NCBI RefSeq assembly: GCF_000143145.1
Contig: NC_014313.1
Span: 2,790,001-2,854,000 of the forward strand
Origin: Hyphomicrobium denitrificans ATCC 51888
GTDB taxonomy: Bacteria > Pseudomonadota > Alphaproteobacteria > Rhizobiales > Hyphomicrobiaceae
Length of the DNA: 64,000 bases
Direction: 5' to 3'
In this document: positions 19,529 through 28,385 of the stretch, piece after piece
How the letters are laid out: every line of letters starts with the position of its first letter
How positions within the stretch are numbered: the first letter of the stretch is position 1
Translations under genes and position numbers: made by a program
The notes under the pieces: model-generated
What the model saw: only the letters and a program-made list of their open reading frames with translations
What the model was told of the DNA's origin: nothing
Database searches by the model: none

Positions 19529-19629
19529 TCGGTGACAAACTGTCTCGCCACCCTAGCAGGTGCGAAATGGTTTGTACGCTTGCATGAGAGAGGTGAGCTT
19601 ATATACCTCTGCCGGTGGACTCGTACCAG

Positions 19630-19659
19630 TTGTATAGAACTTTCCTTTCGCACTTATAC
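19630..19659 (+). promoter_or_regulatory. Candidate sigma-70-like promoter of the cytochrome c gene
   Basis: TTGTAT (19630-19635) and TTATAC (19654-19659) are 18 bases apart. A start a few bases downstream would give a leader of about 32 bases before the ATG at 19698. Confidence 0.45.
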
Positions 19660-19697
19660 TTGCGTAACACCATCTGGCCAAATCCGGGGGCTTTGAA

Positions 19698-20267
19698 ATG
19701 AGAATTGACGAATTCGAGTTCACCAAGATCGCCGGTGCGATTCTTTCCGCGCTGCTGCTGATCTTCGGGACGAAGACAATCATCGAGATGAACGTCGGCC
19801 ATGGCGCGTTCAAGCCGGGCTTTACGCTTCCGGCTCCGAGCGAGGGCGGTGGTGCCGAAGCGCCAGGTGGCGCGGCGCCGGCTGCAGCCGAAACGCCTGA
19901 AGAAGCCGCGAAAAAGATCGTCGCGCTGCTTCCCAAAGCCAACGCCGAGAACGGTAAGGCGACCTTCAAGAAGTGCGCATCCTGCCACGTTGCCGAAAAG
20001 GACAAGAAAGCGACCGTCGGCCCGAACCTTTGGGATGTGGTCAATCGTAAACGGGCGTCATTCCCAGGCTTCGCCTATTCGGATGCTATGAAGGCCAAGG
20101 GCGGCGAGTGGTCGTTCGAGGAACTGGCGAAATTCATCCACAGCCCGAAAACCTACATTCCGGGAACGAAAATGGTTTTCGCGGGCCTCTCGTCTGATAC
20201 CGACGAAGCGGATCTGCTCGCTTATCTGGCAACGCTTGCCGATACGCCCGTTCCCTTGCCAAAATGA
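19698..20267 (+). CDS. cycM: Membrane-anchored cytochrome c (CycM-like)
   Basis: Electron carrier tethered to the periplasmic face of the inner membrane. An uncleaved N-terminal helix (about 9-29) is followed by an Ala/Pro/Glu-rich linker (about 46-75) and one class I heme domain. Heme is bound at CASCH (Cys93, Cys96, His97), and the distal Met is likely in PGTKMVF. It has 189 residues. In related bacteria CycM passes electrons to an aa3-type oxidase; that role is inferred. The divergent kdsB-pheA neighbourhood is typical for this gene. Confidence 0.88.
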   Translation: MRIDEFEFTKIAGAILSALLLIFGTKTIIEMNVGHGAFKPGFTLPAPSEGGGAEAPGGAAPAAAETPEEAAKKIVALLPKANAENGKATFKKCASCHVAEKDKKATVGPNLWDVVNRKRASFPGFAYSDAMKAKGGEWSFEELAKFIHSPKTYIPGTKMVFAGLSSDTDEADLLAYLATLADTPVPLPK

Positions 20268-20300
20268 CGGCAAGTTAACTCGCTATACCACCTAAAGTTT

Positions 20301-20330
20301 GCGACCCTGCCGAGCTGTTGGCGGGGTCGC
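20301..20330 (+). terminator. Hairpin after the cytochrome c gene
   Basis: Arms GCGACCCTGCC and GGCGGGGTCGC pair over 11 positions with one wobble around an 8-base loop, 33 bases after the stop. Only a short T-rich tail follows. Confidence 0.5.
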
Positions 20331-20411
20331 TTCATATCCGGCGTGGGCTTATCCCCGCGCCTCTAGGCTATGGTAGGCTTTCGAGCCCGAGGAGAAAGGT
20401 CGAAATCGAAA

Positions 20412-22349
20412 ATGCGGATGCGCCTGACGTCGTTTGCCTTTGCCGCCATGGCGTTTCTCAGTTCTCCGCCGCTTTCGAATGGAGCGCGGGCCAACGAATC
20501 ACAGTGCCACCCGGCGATCTCGCTCATCGGCGAGCCGAAGTACGGTGCCGATTTCAAGCATTTCGATTGGGTCAATCCTGACGCGCCGAAGGGCGGAACG
20601 CTTCGTCAGTGGGCGGACGGCACGTTCGATACGCTCAATCCGTTTTCCGACAAGGGCGTGAAGGCGGGCGGTCTGAACCTCATCTACGACAGCCTGTTCG
20701 CGAACAGTCCCGACGAGCCCGAAACGCAATACGGCCTGATCGCCGAATGCGCGTCCTATCCGGACGACTTCTCGTCCGTGACGTTCAAGCTGCGGCCGGA
20801 AGCCAAGTTCAACGACGGCACGCCGATCACGCCCGAGGATGTGATTTTCTCGTTCGACGAGTTCAAGAAGGTCAACCCGTTCTACGCGTTTTATTACAAG
20901 AACGTCGTGAAGGCGGAAAAGACCGGCGATCACGAGGTGAAGTTCACATTCGATTCGACCGGCAACCGCGAGCTGCCGATGATCGTCGGCCAGATCAGCG
21001 TCGTGCCGAAGGCGTATTGGGAAGGCAAGGACGCCAACGGACGCCAGCGCAGCCTCGGCGAAACGACGGTCGAGGTTCCGCTCGGCAACGGCGTCTACAA
21101 GATCAAGTCGGTCGATATGGGCCGGCGGATTACGTACGAACGCGTCGCCGACTACTGGGCGAAAGACCTGCCGGTGATGCGCGGGCAATATAACTTCGAC
21201 ACGCTCGAAGTGACCTACTACCGCGACCGGTCACCGGCGTTTGAAGATTTCAAGACGGGCAAGCTCGACTTCTGGCTGGAGAACCGCGCCGCTGCGTGGG
21301 CCGCGCAATACGATTTCGATGCGTTGAAAAAAGGCCTCGTGAAGAAAGAGGCGTTGCCGGTGAAGCGCGTCGCCGGAATGCAGTCGTTCGCGTTCAACAC
21401 GCGGCGTGCGCAGTTCCAGGACCCGCGCGTGCGGCAGGCGTTCAACCTGCTGTTCAATTTCGAAGAGACGAACAAGAAGCTGTTTTACGGGTCCTATGTG
21501 CGGCTCAACAGCTTTTTCGAGAACTCGGATCTTGCGTCCAAGGGTTTGCCCGAGGGGCGCGAGCTCGAGATCCTGAACGAGATCAAATCCGAGGTTCCGC
21601 CGGAAGTTTTCACGACGGAATGGAAAAATCCGGTCAACGACAAGGACGGCGATTATCGCAAGCATCAGCAGGATGCGCTGAAGCTTTTCGAAGCCGCCGG
21701 ATGGCAAATCAAGAGCGAAGCAACCGACGACGGCTCGTGCGGATTTTTCTGCAAGGCGATGCGCGCGGTCGGTTTGTCGTCAGCCAAGACGGCGCGCGTG
21801 CTCCGTAACGACAAGGGCGAGCAGTTGACCGCCGAGTTCCTGATCAACGGCGACACGTTCCAGAATATAATTCTGCCGTACATCCAGAACCTGAAGGCGA
21901 TCGGCATCAACGCTTCGGTGCGGGCGGTTGACGACGCGCAGTACAAGCAGCGCGAAGACAACCGAGACTTCGACATCATCGTCGACACGTTCGCGCAGTC
22001 GAATTCGCCCGGCAATGAGCAGCGCGACTTCTGGGGATCGGCCGCCGCCGACAAGACCGGCAGCCGCAACACCATCGGCATCAAGAATCCCGCCGTCGAC
22101 AAGCTCATTGATAAGATCGTGTTCGCGAAGGATCGCGCCGACCTCGTCGCCGCCACGCATGCGCTCGATCGCGTGCTGCTGTGGAACTTCTACGTCGTTC
22201 CGCAATGGTACTATCCTTATGAGCGCATTGCGTACTGGGATATCTTCGGCCGGCCGCAGACGTTGCCGTCGCAATCGGCTTCGTTGTTGCAAGTGTGGTG
22301 GCTCGATGCCGACAAACAGAAGGCCGTCGCAACAGCAAAGGCGAAATGA
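20412..22349 (+). CDS. ABC transporter substrate-binding protein, family 5 (YejA-like, first copy)
   Basis: Periplasmic peptide- or oligopeptide-binding protein; 645 residues. A signal peptide (about 1-27) ends SNGARANES. The family 5 signature appears as RPEAKFNDGTPITPEDVIFSF, and YGSYVRLNSFFENSD is shared with the second copy. It has an extra segment near 430-460 with two Cys (CGFFCKAM) that the second copy lacks. I start at the ATG at 20412; an upstream ATG at 20370 has no signal. It is the first gene of a five-gene importer operon. Confidence 0.9.
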   Translation: MRMRLTSFAFAAMAFLSSPPLSNGARANESQCHPAISLIGEPKYGADFKHFDWVNPDAPKGGTLRQWADGTFDTLNPFSDKGVKAGGLNLIYDSLFANSPDEPETQYGLIAECASYPDDFSSVTFKLRPEAKFNDGTPITPEDVIFSFDEFKKVNPFYAFYYKNVVKAEKTGDHEVKFTFDSTGNRELPMIVGQISVVPKAYWEGKDANGRQRSLGETTVEVPLGNGVYKIKSVDMGRRITYERVADYWAKDLPVMRGQYNFDTLEVTYYRDRSPAFEDFKTGKLDFWLENRAAAWAAQYDFDALKKGLVKKEALPVKRVAGMQSFAFNTRRAQFQDPRVRQAFNLLFNFEETNKKLFYGSYVRLNSFFENSDLASKGLPEGRELEILNEIKSEVPPEVFTTEWKNPVNDKDGDYRKHQQDALKLFEAAGWQIKSEATDDGSCGFFCKAMRAVGLSSAKTARVLRNDKGEQLTAEFLINGDTFQNIILPYIQNLKAIGINASVRAVDDAQYKQREDNRDFDIIVDTFAQSNSPGNEQRDFWGSAAADKTGSRNTIGIKNPAVDKLIDKIVFAKDRADLVAATHALDRVLLWNFYVVPQWYYPYERIAYWDIFGRPQTLPSQSASLLQVWWLDADKQKAVATAKAK

Positions 22350-22371
22350 TCCGGTGCCGGTCTTCTCTCAA

Positions 22372-24258
22372 ATGCGAATGATTGCGACGCCGAGACTGGC
22401 GGCGTTGAGCGCAGTAGCGGCGGCGCTGTTGTTGCCGCTCACTGCGAGCGTTGCCGGCGCCGAACCGCGCCACGGGCTTTCCGTTTTCGGAGAGCTGAAA
22501 TATCCGGCCGACTTCCAGCATTTCGATTACGTCAATGCGGATGCGCCGAAGGGCGGCCGGATCATTACGCTCGGCACCGGCGGCGCGAACACGTTCGACA
22601 ATCTCAATCCGCACATCTTGAAGGGCGACTCGGCGCAAGGTCTGGATTTGCTCTTCGACGCGCTGATGGTTCGCGCGATGGACGAGCCCGACGCGGTCTA
22701 CGGTCTGGTCGCGCAGTCGGCGGACGTTGCACCGGATCGGATGTCGGTGACGTTCAAGCTGCGCCCCGAAGCGAAGTTCTCGGACGGCACGAAGATCACG
22801 GCGGACGACGTCGTCTTCTCGTTCAAGACGATCAAGGAAAAGGGTCATCCGGCGCTGTCGCAGCCGCTGCACGACGTCGTGTCGGCGGAGGCGCTGGACC
22901 CGGAGACGGTGCGCTACACGTTTCAGGGAACGCTGACGCGCGATCTTCCGATCACCGTCGCGCAGCTTCCGGTGCTGTCCAAGGCCTACTATACGACGCA
23001 GCCGTTCGAGGAAACGTCGCTGAAGCCGCCGCTCGGGTCGGGTCCTTACAGGATCAAGAACTTCAAGCCGGGCACGTTCATTTCCTACGTGCGGCGCGAG
23101 GATTATTGGGCGAAGGATCTGCCGGTCAATCGCGGGCGCTTCAACTTCGACGAGATCCGCTACGATTACTATCGCGACCGGAACATCGAACTCGAGGCGC
23201 TGAAGTCCGGGCAGATCGATTTTCGCGAGGAATTCTCCAGCGTCTCGTGGGCGACGGGCTACGACATTCCCGCCGTGCGGAACGGCCGCCTGGTCAAGAC
23301 GTCGCTTCCCGACAATCGTCCATCCGGCGCGCAGGGATTTTTCATCAATACGCGGCGCGAGGCGTTCAAAGATCCGCGCGTGCGGCAAGCGCTCGATCTG
23401 GTGTTCGATTTCGAATGGTCGAACAAGAAACTGTTCTACGGGCTCTATAAGCGCACAACGAGCTACTTCGAAAATTCCGACATGAAGGCGACCGGGGCGC
23501 CGCGACCGGAAGAATTGGCGCTGCTCGAACCGTACAAGGACAAGCTGTCGCCGGAAGTCTTCGGCGAACCTTATGTGCCGCCCGTGACCGACGGCAGCGG
23601 CAACAATCGCGACAACCTCAAAAAGGCGCGGGAGCTGCTGATCGCAGCCGGTTGGAAGCCCGGCGCGGATCACATGCTGCACAACGCCAAGGGCGAGGTG
23701 CTGACGATCGAATTCCTCGACTTCGAAGCCGCGTTCGAGCGCATTACCGTTCCCTATACGGACAATCTCAAGCGCATCGGCATCAACGCCTCCTGGCGCC
23801 TCGTCGATCCGAGCCAATATGAGCGGCGCGTCAAATCCTTCGACTTCGACGCGACGACGCAGCGCTATTCGCTTCGCCTGACGCCGGGCATCGAGATGCG
23901 CAGCTATTGGGGATCGGATGCCGCCAAGCTCGACGGGTCGTTCAATCTCGCGGGTATTTCAGATCCGGCCATCGACGGCTTGATCGACAAGGTGACGGCC
24001 GCGAAATCACGCGCCGAACTCGTCAATGCGACCAACGCCATCGACCGCGTGCTCCGCGCCGGACATTACTGGGTCCCGCACTGGTACAAGGCGTCATACG
24101 GCATCGCGTATTGGAACAAGTATTCGCATCCGGACGTGCAGCCGAAATATGATGCGGGCGTGCTCGATACGTGGTGGTTCGATGCGAAGAAAGCCGAGGC
24201 GCTGGCGTCCGGCAAACCCGAAACTCAATCGCAACAACAGCAACCGGCGAAGCCCTGA
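22372..24258 (+). CDS. ABC transporter substrate-binding protein, family 5 (YejA-like, second copy)
   Basis: Second periplasmic binding protein of the same importer; 628 residues with a signal peptide ending SVAGAEPRH. It shares the same framework as the first copy (PADFQHFDYVNADAPKGG versus GADFKHFDWVNPDAPKGG), so the pair looks like a tandem duplication that has diverged. I start at 22372; an in-frame GTG at 22354 is possible. The stop overlaps the permease start by one base, so the genes are translationally coupled. Confidence 0.9.
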   Translation: MRMIATPRLAALSAVAAALLLPLTASVAGAEPRHGLSVFGELKYPADFQHFDYVNADAPKGGRIITLGTGGANTFDNLNPHILKGDSAQGLDLLFDALMVRAMDEPDAVYGLVAQSADVAPDRMSVTFKLRPEAKFSDGTKITADDVVFSFKTIKEKGHPALSQPLHDVVSAEALDPETVRYTFQGTLTRDLPITVAQLPVLSKAYYTTQPFEETSLKPPLGSGPYRIKNFKPGTFISYVRREDYWAKDLPVNRGRFNFDEIRYDYYRDRNIELEALKSGQIDFREEFSSVSWATGYDIPAVRNGRLVKTSLPDNRPSGAQGFFINTRREAFKDPRVRQALDLVFDFEWSNKKLFYGLYKRTTSYFENSDMKATGAPRPEELALLEPYKDKLSPEVFGEPYVPPVTDGSGNNRDNLKKARELLIAAGWKPGADHMLHNAKGEVLTIEFLDFEAAFERITVPYTDNLKRIGINASWRLVDPSQYERRVKSFDFDATTQRYSLRLTPGIEMRSYWGSDAAKLDGSFNLAGISDPAIDGLIDKVTAAKSRAELVNATNAIDRVLRAGHYWVPHWYKASYGIAYWNKYSHPDVQPKYDAGVLDTWWFDAKKAEALASGKPETQSQQQQPAKP

Positions 24259-25379
24259 TGGCCATCTATCTTCTGAAACGGGTGCTGCTCGTGATACCGA
24301 CGCTGTTCGGGATCATGCTGTTTTCCTTCGTCATCATTCAGTTTGCTCCCGGCGGCCCCGTGGAGCAGATGATCGCGCAGCTGACGGGGAACTCCTCGTC
24401 GATCATCAGCCGCATGGGCGGCGGAGGCGGCGACGCGCTCGGCGGCGGCAATGCCGCGACGGCACAGCTCGGACAAGGCGCCGACGCGATCACGTCGAAG
24501 TATCGCGGCGCGCAAGGGCTCGATCCCGCCTTCATCAAGAGCCTCGAAAAGCAGTTCGGCTTCGACAAGCCGGCGCATGAGCGCTTTTTCCTGATGATGA
24601 AGAACTATGCGACGTTCGATTTCGGCAAGAGCTATTTCCGCGACGTGTCCGTGCTGGAGCTGATCAAGGAGAAGCTGCCGGTTTCGATTTCCCTCGGCAT
24701 CTGGATGACGCTGCTGACGTATCTGATCTCGATCCCGCTCGGCATTCGCAAGGCGGTGAAGGATGGCGAGCCGTTCGATACGTGGTCAAGTGCGGTGCTG
24801 GTGATCGGCTATGCGATCCCCGGATTTCTGTTTGCGGTTCTGCTGCTCATTCTGTTTGCGGGTTCTTCGTTCTTCCAGTGGTTCCCATCGCGCGGGCTGT
24901 TCTCCGACAACTGGGATGAGCTTTCGCTGTTCGGCAAAGTCACGGATTACCTTTGGCACCTGACGCTGCCGATCATCGCGATGGCGGTCGGCTCGTTCAC
25001 GGCGATGACGTTCCTAACGAAGAACTCTTTCCTTGATGAAATCCGCAAGCAGTACGTCGTGGCGGCGCGCGCCAAGGGGTTGACTGAAAATCAGGTGCTT
25101 TACGGGCACGTCTTCCGCAACGCGATGCTGCTCGTGATTTCCGGATTTCCGTCGGCGTTCATCAGCGCCTTCTTCTCCGGTGCGCTGCTGATCGAAACGA
25201 TCTTCTCGCTGGATGGGCTCGGGCTGCTGTCGTTCGAAAGCATCGAGAAGCGCGACTATCCGGTCGTATTCGCGTCGCTCTTTATTTTCTCGCTGGTCGG
25301 GCTGTTCGTCGGCATTCTCTCCGACTTCGTCTACACCCTTGTCGATCCGCGCATCGATTTCGAGACGCGCGAGGTTTGA
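24258..25379 (+). CDS. yejB: Microcin C/peptide-type ABC transporter permease (YejB-like)
   Basis: First membrane subunit of the importer; 373 residues. It starts MAIYLLKRVLLVIPTLFGIM, the usual start of DppB/YejB permeases. A Gly-rich periplasmic insert lies near 50-80, as in YejB and unlike short DppB. The EAA loop that contacts the ATPase is in VAARAKGLTENQVLYGHVFRN. It ends FVYTLVDPRIDFETREV, also YejB-like. Confidence 0.92.
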   Translation: MAIYLLKRVLLVIPTLFGIMLFSFVIIQFAPGGPVEQMIAQLTGNSSSIISRMGGGGGDALGGGNAATAQLGQGADAITSKYRGAQGLDPAFIKSLEKQFGFDKPAHERFFLMMKNYATFDFGKSYFRDVSVLELIKEKLPVSISLGIWMTLLTYLISIPLGIRKAVKDGEPFDTWSSAVLVIGYAIPGFLFAVLLLILFAGSSFFQWFPSRGLFSDNWDELSLFGKVTDYLWHLTLPIIAMAVGSFTAMTFLTKNSFLDEIRKQYVVAARAKGLTENQVLYGHVFRNAMLLVISGFPSAFISAFFSGALLIETIFSLDGLGLLSFESIEKRDYPVVFASLFIFSLVGLFVGILSDFVYTLVDPRIDFETREV

Positions 25380-25384
25380 GCCGG

Positions 25385-26596
25385 ATGGACCAGAAAACCG
25401 AAAGCTCTCCGATCGAAAGCACCGCGCCCGTCGCAACAACGCGCTGGCAGCGGTTCAAGCGGCGGTTTCATCTGTCGCCCGTCAACCGCCGCAGGCTCGC
25501 GCGCTTCAAGGCGCACAAGCTCGGCTATCGCTCGTTCCTGCTTTTCGCAGGACTGTTCCTGGTTTCGCTGTTCGCGGAATTCATCGCCAACGACCGGCCG
25601 CTGATGGTCAGCTACAAGGGCGAAATCCTGTTTCCCGTTCTCGTCGACTATCCGGAAGAGAAGTTCGGCGGGTTCCTCGCTGTCACGGACTACAGAACTC
25701 CTGACATCGCCAACGAGATCAAAGCCAACGGCTGGATGATCTGGCCGCCGATCCGGTATTCCTACGACACGATCAACAAGGATTATCCGGGCCGCATCGG
25801 CACGGGCGGCATTTGTCTCGGATATCCGTCGCCGCCGCCGTGGTCGTCGTCGATGAAGCTCTGCGATGCGCCAGCGGATCAATTGGCGCGCTTCCATGAG
25901 CTTGGGAATACCAACTGGCTCGGGCTCGACAGCCAGGGACGCGACGTCGTCGCGCGCGTCATTTACGGATTCCGGATCTCGGTTCTGTTCGGACTTATCC
26001 TGACCATCGTCTCCTCGGCGTTCGGCATCATCGCAGGCGCGGTGCAAGGATACTTCGGCGGCAAGGTCGACCTCATCTTTCAGCGACTGCTCGAAATCTG
26101 GAACTCGATCCCAGAGCTGTTCGTGTTGCTGATCCTGTCGTCGCTGTTCATTCCAGGTTTCTGGACGCTGCTCGGCATCCTGATGATCTTCAGCTGGACG
26201 TCGCTCGTCGGGCTCGTGCGCGCGGAATTCCTGCGGGGCCGCAATCTCGAATACGTGCGCGCGGCGCGGGCGCTCGGGCTTTCGGACTGGCAGATCATTT
26301 TCAAGCATCTGTTGCCGAACGCGACCGTCGCGACGCTGACGTTCCTTCCGTTCAAACTGTCGGGTGGCATCGCGGCGCTGACGGCGCTCGACTTCCTCGG
26401 TCTCGGCATGCCGCCAGGATCGCCGTCGCTGGGTGAGCTGCTGCTCGAAGGCAAAAAGCATCTCGAAGCGCCGTGGCTCGGCATTTCAGGCTTCGTCGCG
26501 GTATCGATCATTCTCTCGCTCGCGATCTTCATGGGTGAAGCCGTGCGCGACGCGCTCGACCCGCGCAAGACGTTCCGGATGCAGGGGAAAGATTAA
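25385..26596 (+). CDS. yejE: ABC transporter permease (YejE-like)
   Basis: Second membrane subunit; 403 residues. The long N-terminal periplasmic segment between the first two helices, with YPEEKFGGFL and WMIWPPIRYSYDT, is characteristic of YejE. The core contains LGLDSQGRDVVARVIYGFR, and the EAA loop is VRAARALGLSDWQIIFKHLLP. The start is at the ATG at 25385; a TTG at 25376 is in frame. The stop overlaps the ATPase start by one base. Confidence 0.92.
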   Translation: MDQKTESSPIESTAPVATTRWQRFKRRFHLSPVNRRRLARFKAHKLGYRSFLLFAGLFLVSLFAEFIANDRPLMVSYKGEILFPVLVDYPEEKFGGFLAVTDYRTPDIANEIKANGWMIWPPIRYSYDTINKDYPGRIGTGGICLGYPSPPPWSSSMKLCDAPADQLARFHELGNTNWLGLDSQGRDVVARVIYGFRISVLFGLILTIVSSAFGIIAGAVQGYFGGKVDLIFQRLLEIWNSIPELFVLLILSSLFIPGFWTLLGILMIFSWTSLVGLVRAEFLRGRNLEYVRAARALGLSDWQIIFKHLLPNATVATLTFLPFKLSGGIAALTALDFLGLGMPPGSPSLGELLLEGKKHLEAPWLGISGFVAVSIILSLAIFMGEAVRDALDPRKTFRMQGKD

Positions 26597-28227
26597 TGGC
26601 CGACACCGCCCCGCTCGTGGACGTGCGCAATCTCTCCGTTGCTTTCGGCGACGGCGCGGAGGCGACGCGCGTCGTCAAGGACGTTTCGTTTCATATCGAC
26701 AAGCGCGAGATCGTCGCGCTCGTCGGCGAGTCGGGATCGGGCAAAACCGTTTCCGCGATGTCGATCCTGCAGCTTCTTCCGACATCCGCCTCGTATCCGA
26801 CGGGAGAGATCCTGTTCGAGGGCAAGGACATTCTGAAAGCCAACGAAGCGCAGCTTCGCAGCATCCGCGGCAAGCGCATTTCGATCATCTTCCAAGAGCC
26901 GATGACGACGCTCAATCCGCTGCACACCATCGAGGTGCAGGTGGGCGAGATCATCAAGCTGCACCAGAAACTTTCCGACAGCGATACCAGGGCGCGCGTC
27001 GTCGAGCTTCTGACCAAGGTCGGCATTCGCGATCCGGAAAAGCGGCTGTCCGCCTATCCGCATCAGCTTTCCGGTGGCCAGCGACAGCGCGTGATGATCG
27101 CGATCGCGCTCGCCAATCAACCCGATCTGCTGATCGCGGACGAACCGACGACGGCGCTCGACGTCACGATCCAGGCGCAGATCCTCGAACTGCTCAAAGC
27201 GCTGCAAAAAGAGATGGGCATGGCAATGCTGCTCATCACGCACGACCTCGGAATCGTGCGGCGCATGGCCGAGCGCGTGTACGTCATGAAGAGCGGCGAG
27301 ATCGTCGAGACTGGAAATACCGAAGACGTGTTCACCGCGCCGAAGCATTCCTATACGCGGCATCTGATCGAAGCGGAGCCCAAGGGCGAGCCGCCAGCGG
27401 TCGATACGTCCCGCCCTGTCGTCGTCGAGACGGATAATCTCAAGGTCTGGTTTCCGATCAAGCGCGGCTTGCTGCAGCGGACGGTCGATTACGTGAAAGC
27501 CGTCGATGGCCTTTCGGTGAAGTTGCGCGCGGGCGAGACGCTCGGCGTCGTCGGCGAGTCCGGCTCCGGCAAGACGACGCTCGGGCTGGCGCTGTTGCGG
27601 CTGCTCTCGTCCGAGGGCGCGATCGCCTACGTCGGCAAACGCATCGACGGCCTCACCAACAAACAGATGCGGCCGCTGCGCAAGGAAATGCAGATCGTTT
27701 TCCAGGACCCTTACGGGTCGCTGTCGCCGCGTCTGACGATCGGGCAGATCATCGAGGAAGGGCTTCTCATTCAGAATCCCGAACTCGACGAGGACGGCCG
27801 CAATGAGCGCGTCGCGACGGCGCTGCAGGAAGTCGGACTCGATCCCGCCACGCGCGATCGCTATCCGCACGAATTCTCGGGCGGGCAACGGCAGCGCATC
27901 GCCATCGCGCGCGCGATGGTGCTGAAGCCGAAGTTCGTCATGCTGGACGAACCGACGAGTGCGCTCGACATGAGCGTGCAGGCGCAGATCGTCGATCTCC
28001 TGCGCGACCTGCAGAAGAAGCGCGATCTTGCGTATCTCTTCATCAGCCACGACCTCAAAGTGGTCAGGGCCTTGTGCAACTACGTCATCGTGATGAAAAA
28101 CGGCAAAGTCGTCGAGGAAGGTCCGTCGCGGGAGATCTTCGATCATCCGAAAGACGATTATACGAAGGCGCTGCTCGCGGCCGCGTTCGACATCAAGGTC
28201 ACGCATCGGGCGGCGCTCGCGACTTAG
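26596..28227 (+). CDS. yejF: ABC transporter ATP-binding protein, two fused nucleotide-binding domains (YejF-like)
   Basis: Energises the importer. It has 543 residues holding two complete ATPase domains. Each has Walker A GESGSGKT, an ABC signature (LSGGQRQR in the first, FSGGQRQR in the second) and Walker B followed by DEPT(T/S)ALD. Each half ends with an oligopeptide-type ATPase C-terminal segment. The fused form is standard for YejF. The system probably imports short peptides; in some bacteria it carries microcin C or affects peptide resistance. Confidence 0.93.
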   Translation: MADTAPLVDVRNLSVAFGDGAEATRVVKDVSFHIDKREIVALVGESGSGKTVSAMSILQLLPTSASYPTGEILFEGKDILKANEAQLRSIRGKRISIIFQEPMTTLNPLHTIEVQVGEIIKLHQKLSDSDTRARVVELLTKVGIRDPEKRLSAYPHQLSGGQRQRVMIAIALANQPDLLIADEPTTALDVTIQAQILELLKALQKEMGMAMLLITHDLGIVRRMAERVYVMKSGEIVETGNTEDVFTAPKHSYTRHLIEAEPKGEPPAVDTSRPVVVETDNLKVWFPIKRGLLQRTVDYVKAVDGLSVKLRAGETLGVVGESGSGKTTLGLALLRLLSSEGAIAYVGKRIDGLTNKQMRPLRKEMQIVFQDPYGSLSPRLTIGQIIEEGLLIQNPELDEDGRNERVATALQEVGLDPATRDRYPHEFSGGQRQRIAIARAMVLKPKFVMLDEPTSALDMSVQAQIVDLLRDLQKKRDLAYLFISHDLKVVRALCNYVIVMKNGKVVEEGPSREIFDHPKDDYTKALLAAAFDIKVTHRAALAT

Positions 28228-28385
28228 CTTCGGCCTGGGTTAATATCGATTATTCAGGCCAGGGACAGCTCTCTGCCGCAGAATTGCCGTACCGACCGCG
28301 CTTTTGCTCGCGAGGTCAGCCCCTCGCGCGCCGATTCGTGTCGGCGGCGTGCGATGGCTTCGGATTTCGCTTCGAGAGGAACTCA

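Noticed and set aside
22105..23817. 570-codon minus-strand open frame opposite the second binding protein
   Set aside because: The plus strand carries a family 5 binding protein with a signal peptide; the minus frame has biased shadow composition.
26593..28206. 537-codon minus-strand open frame opposite yejF
   Set aside because: It is antisense to two complete ABC ATPase domains and has no recognisable motif.
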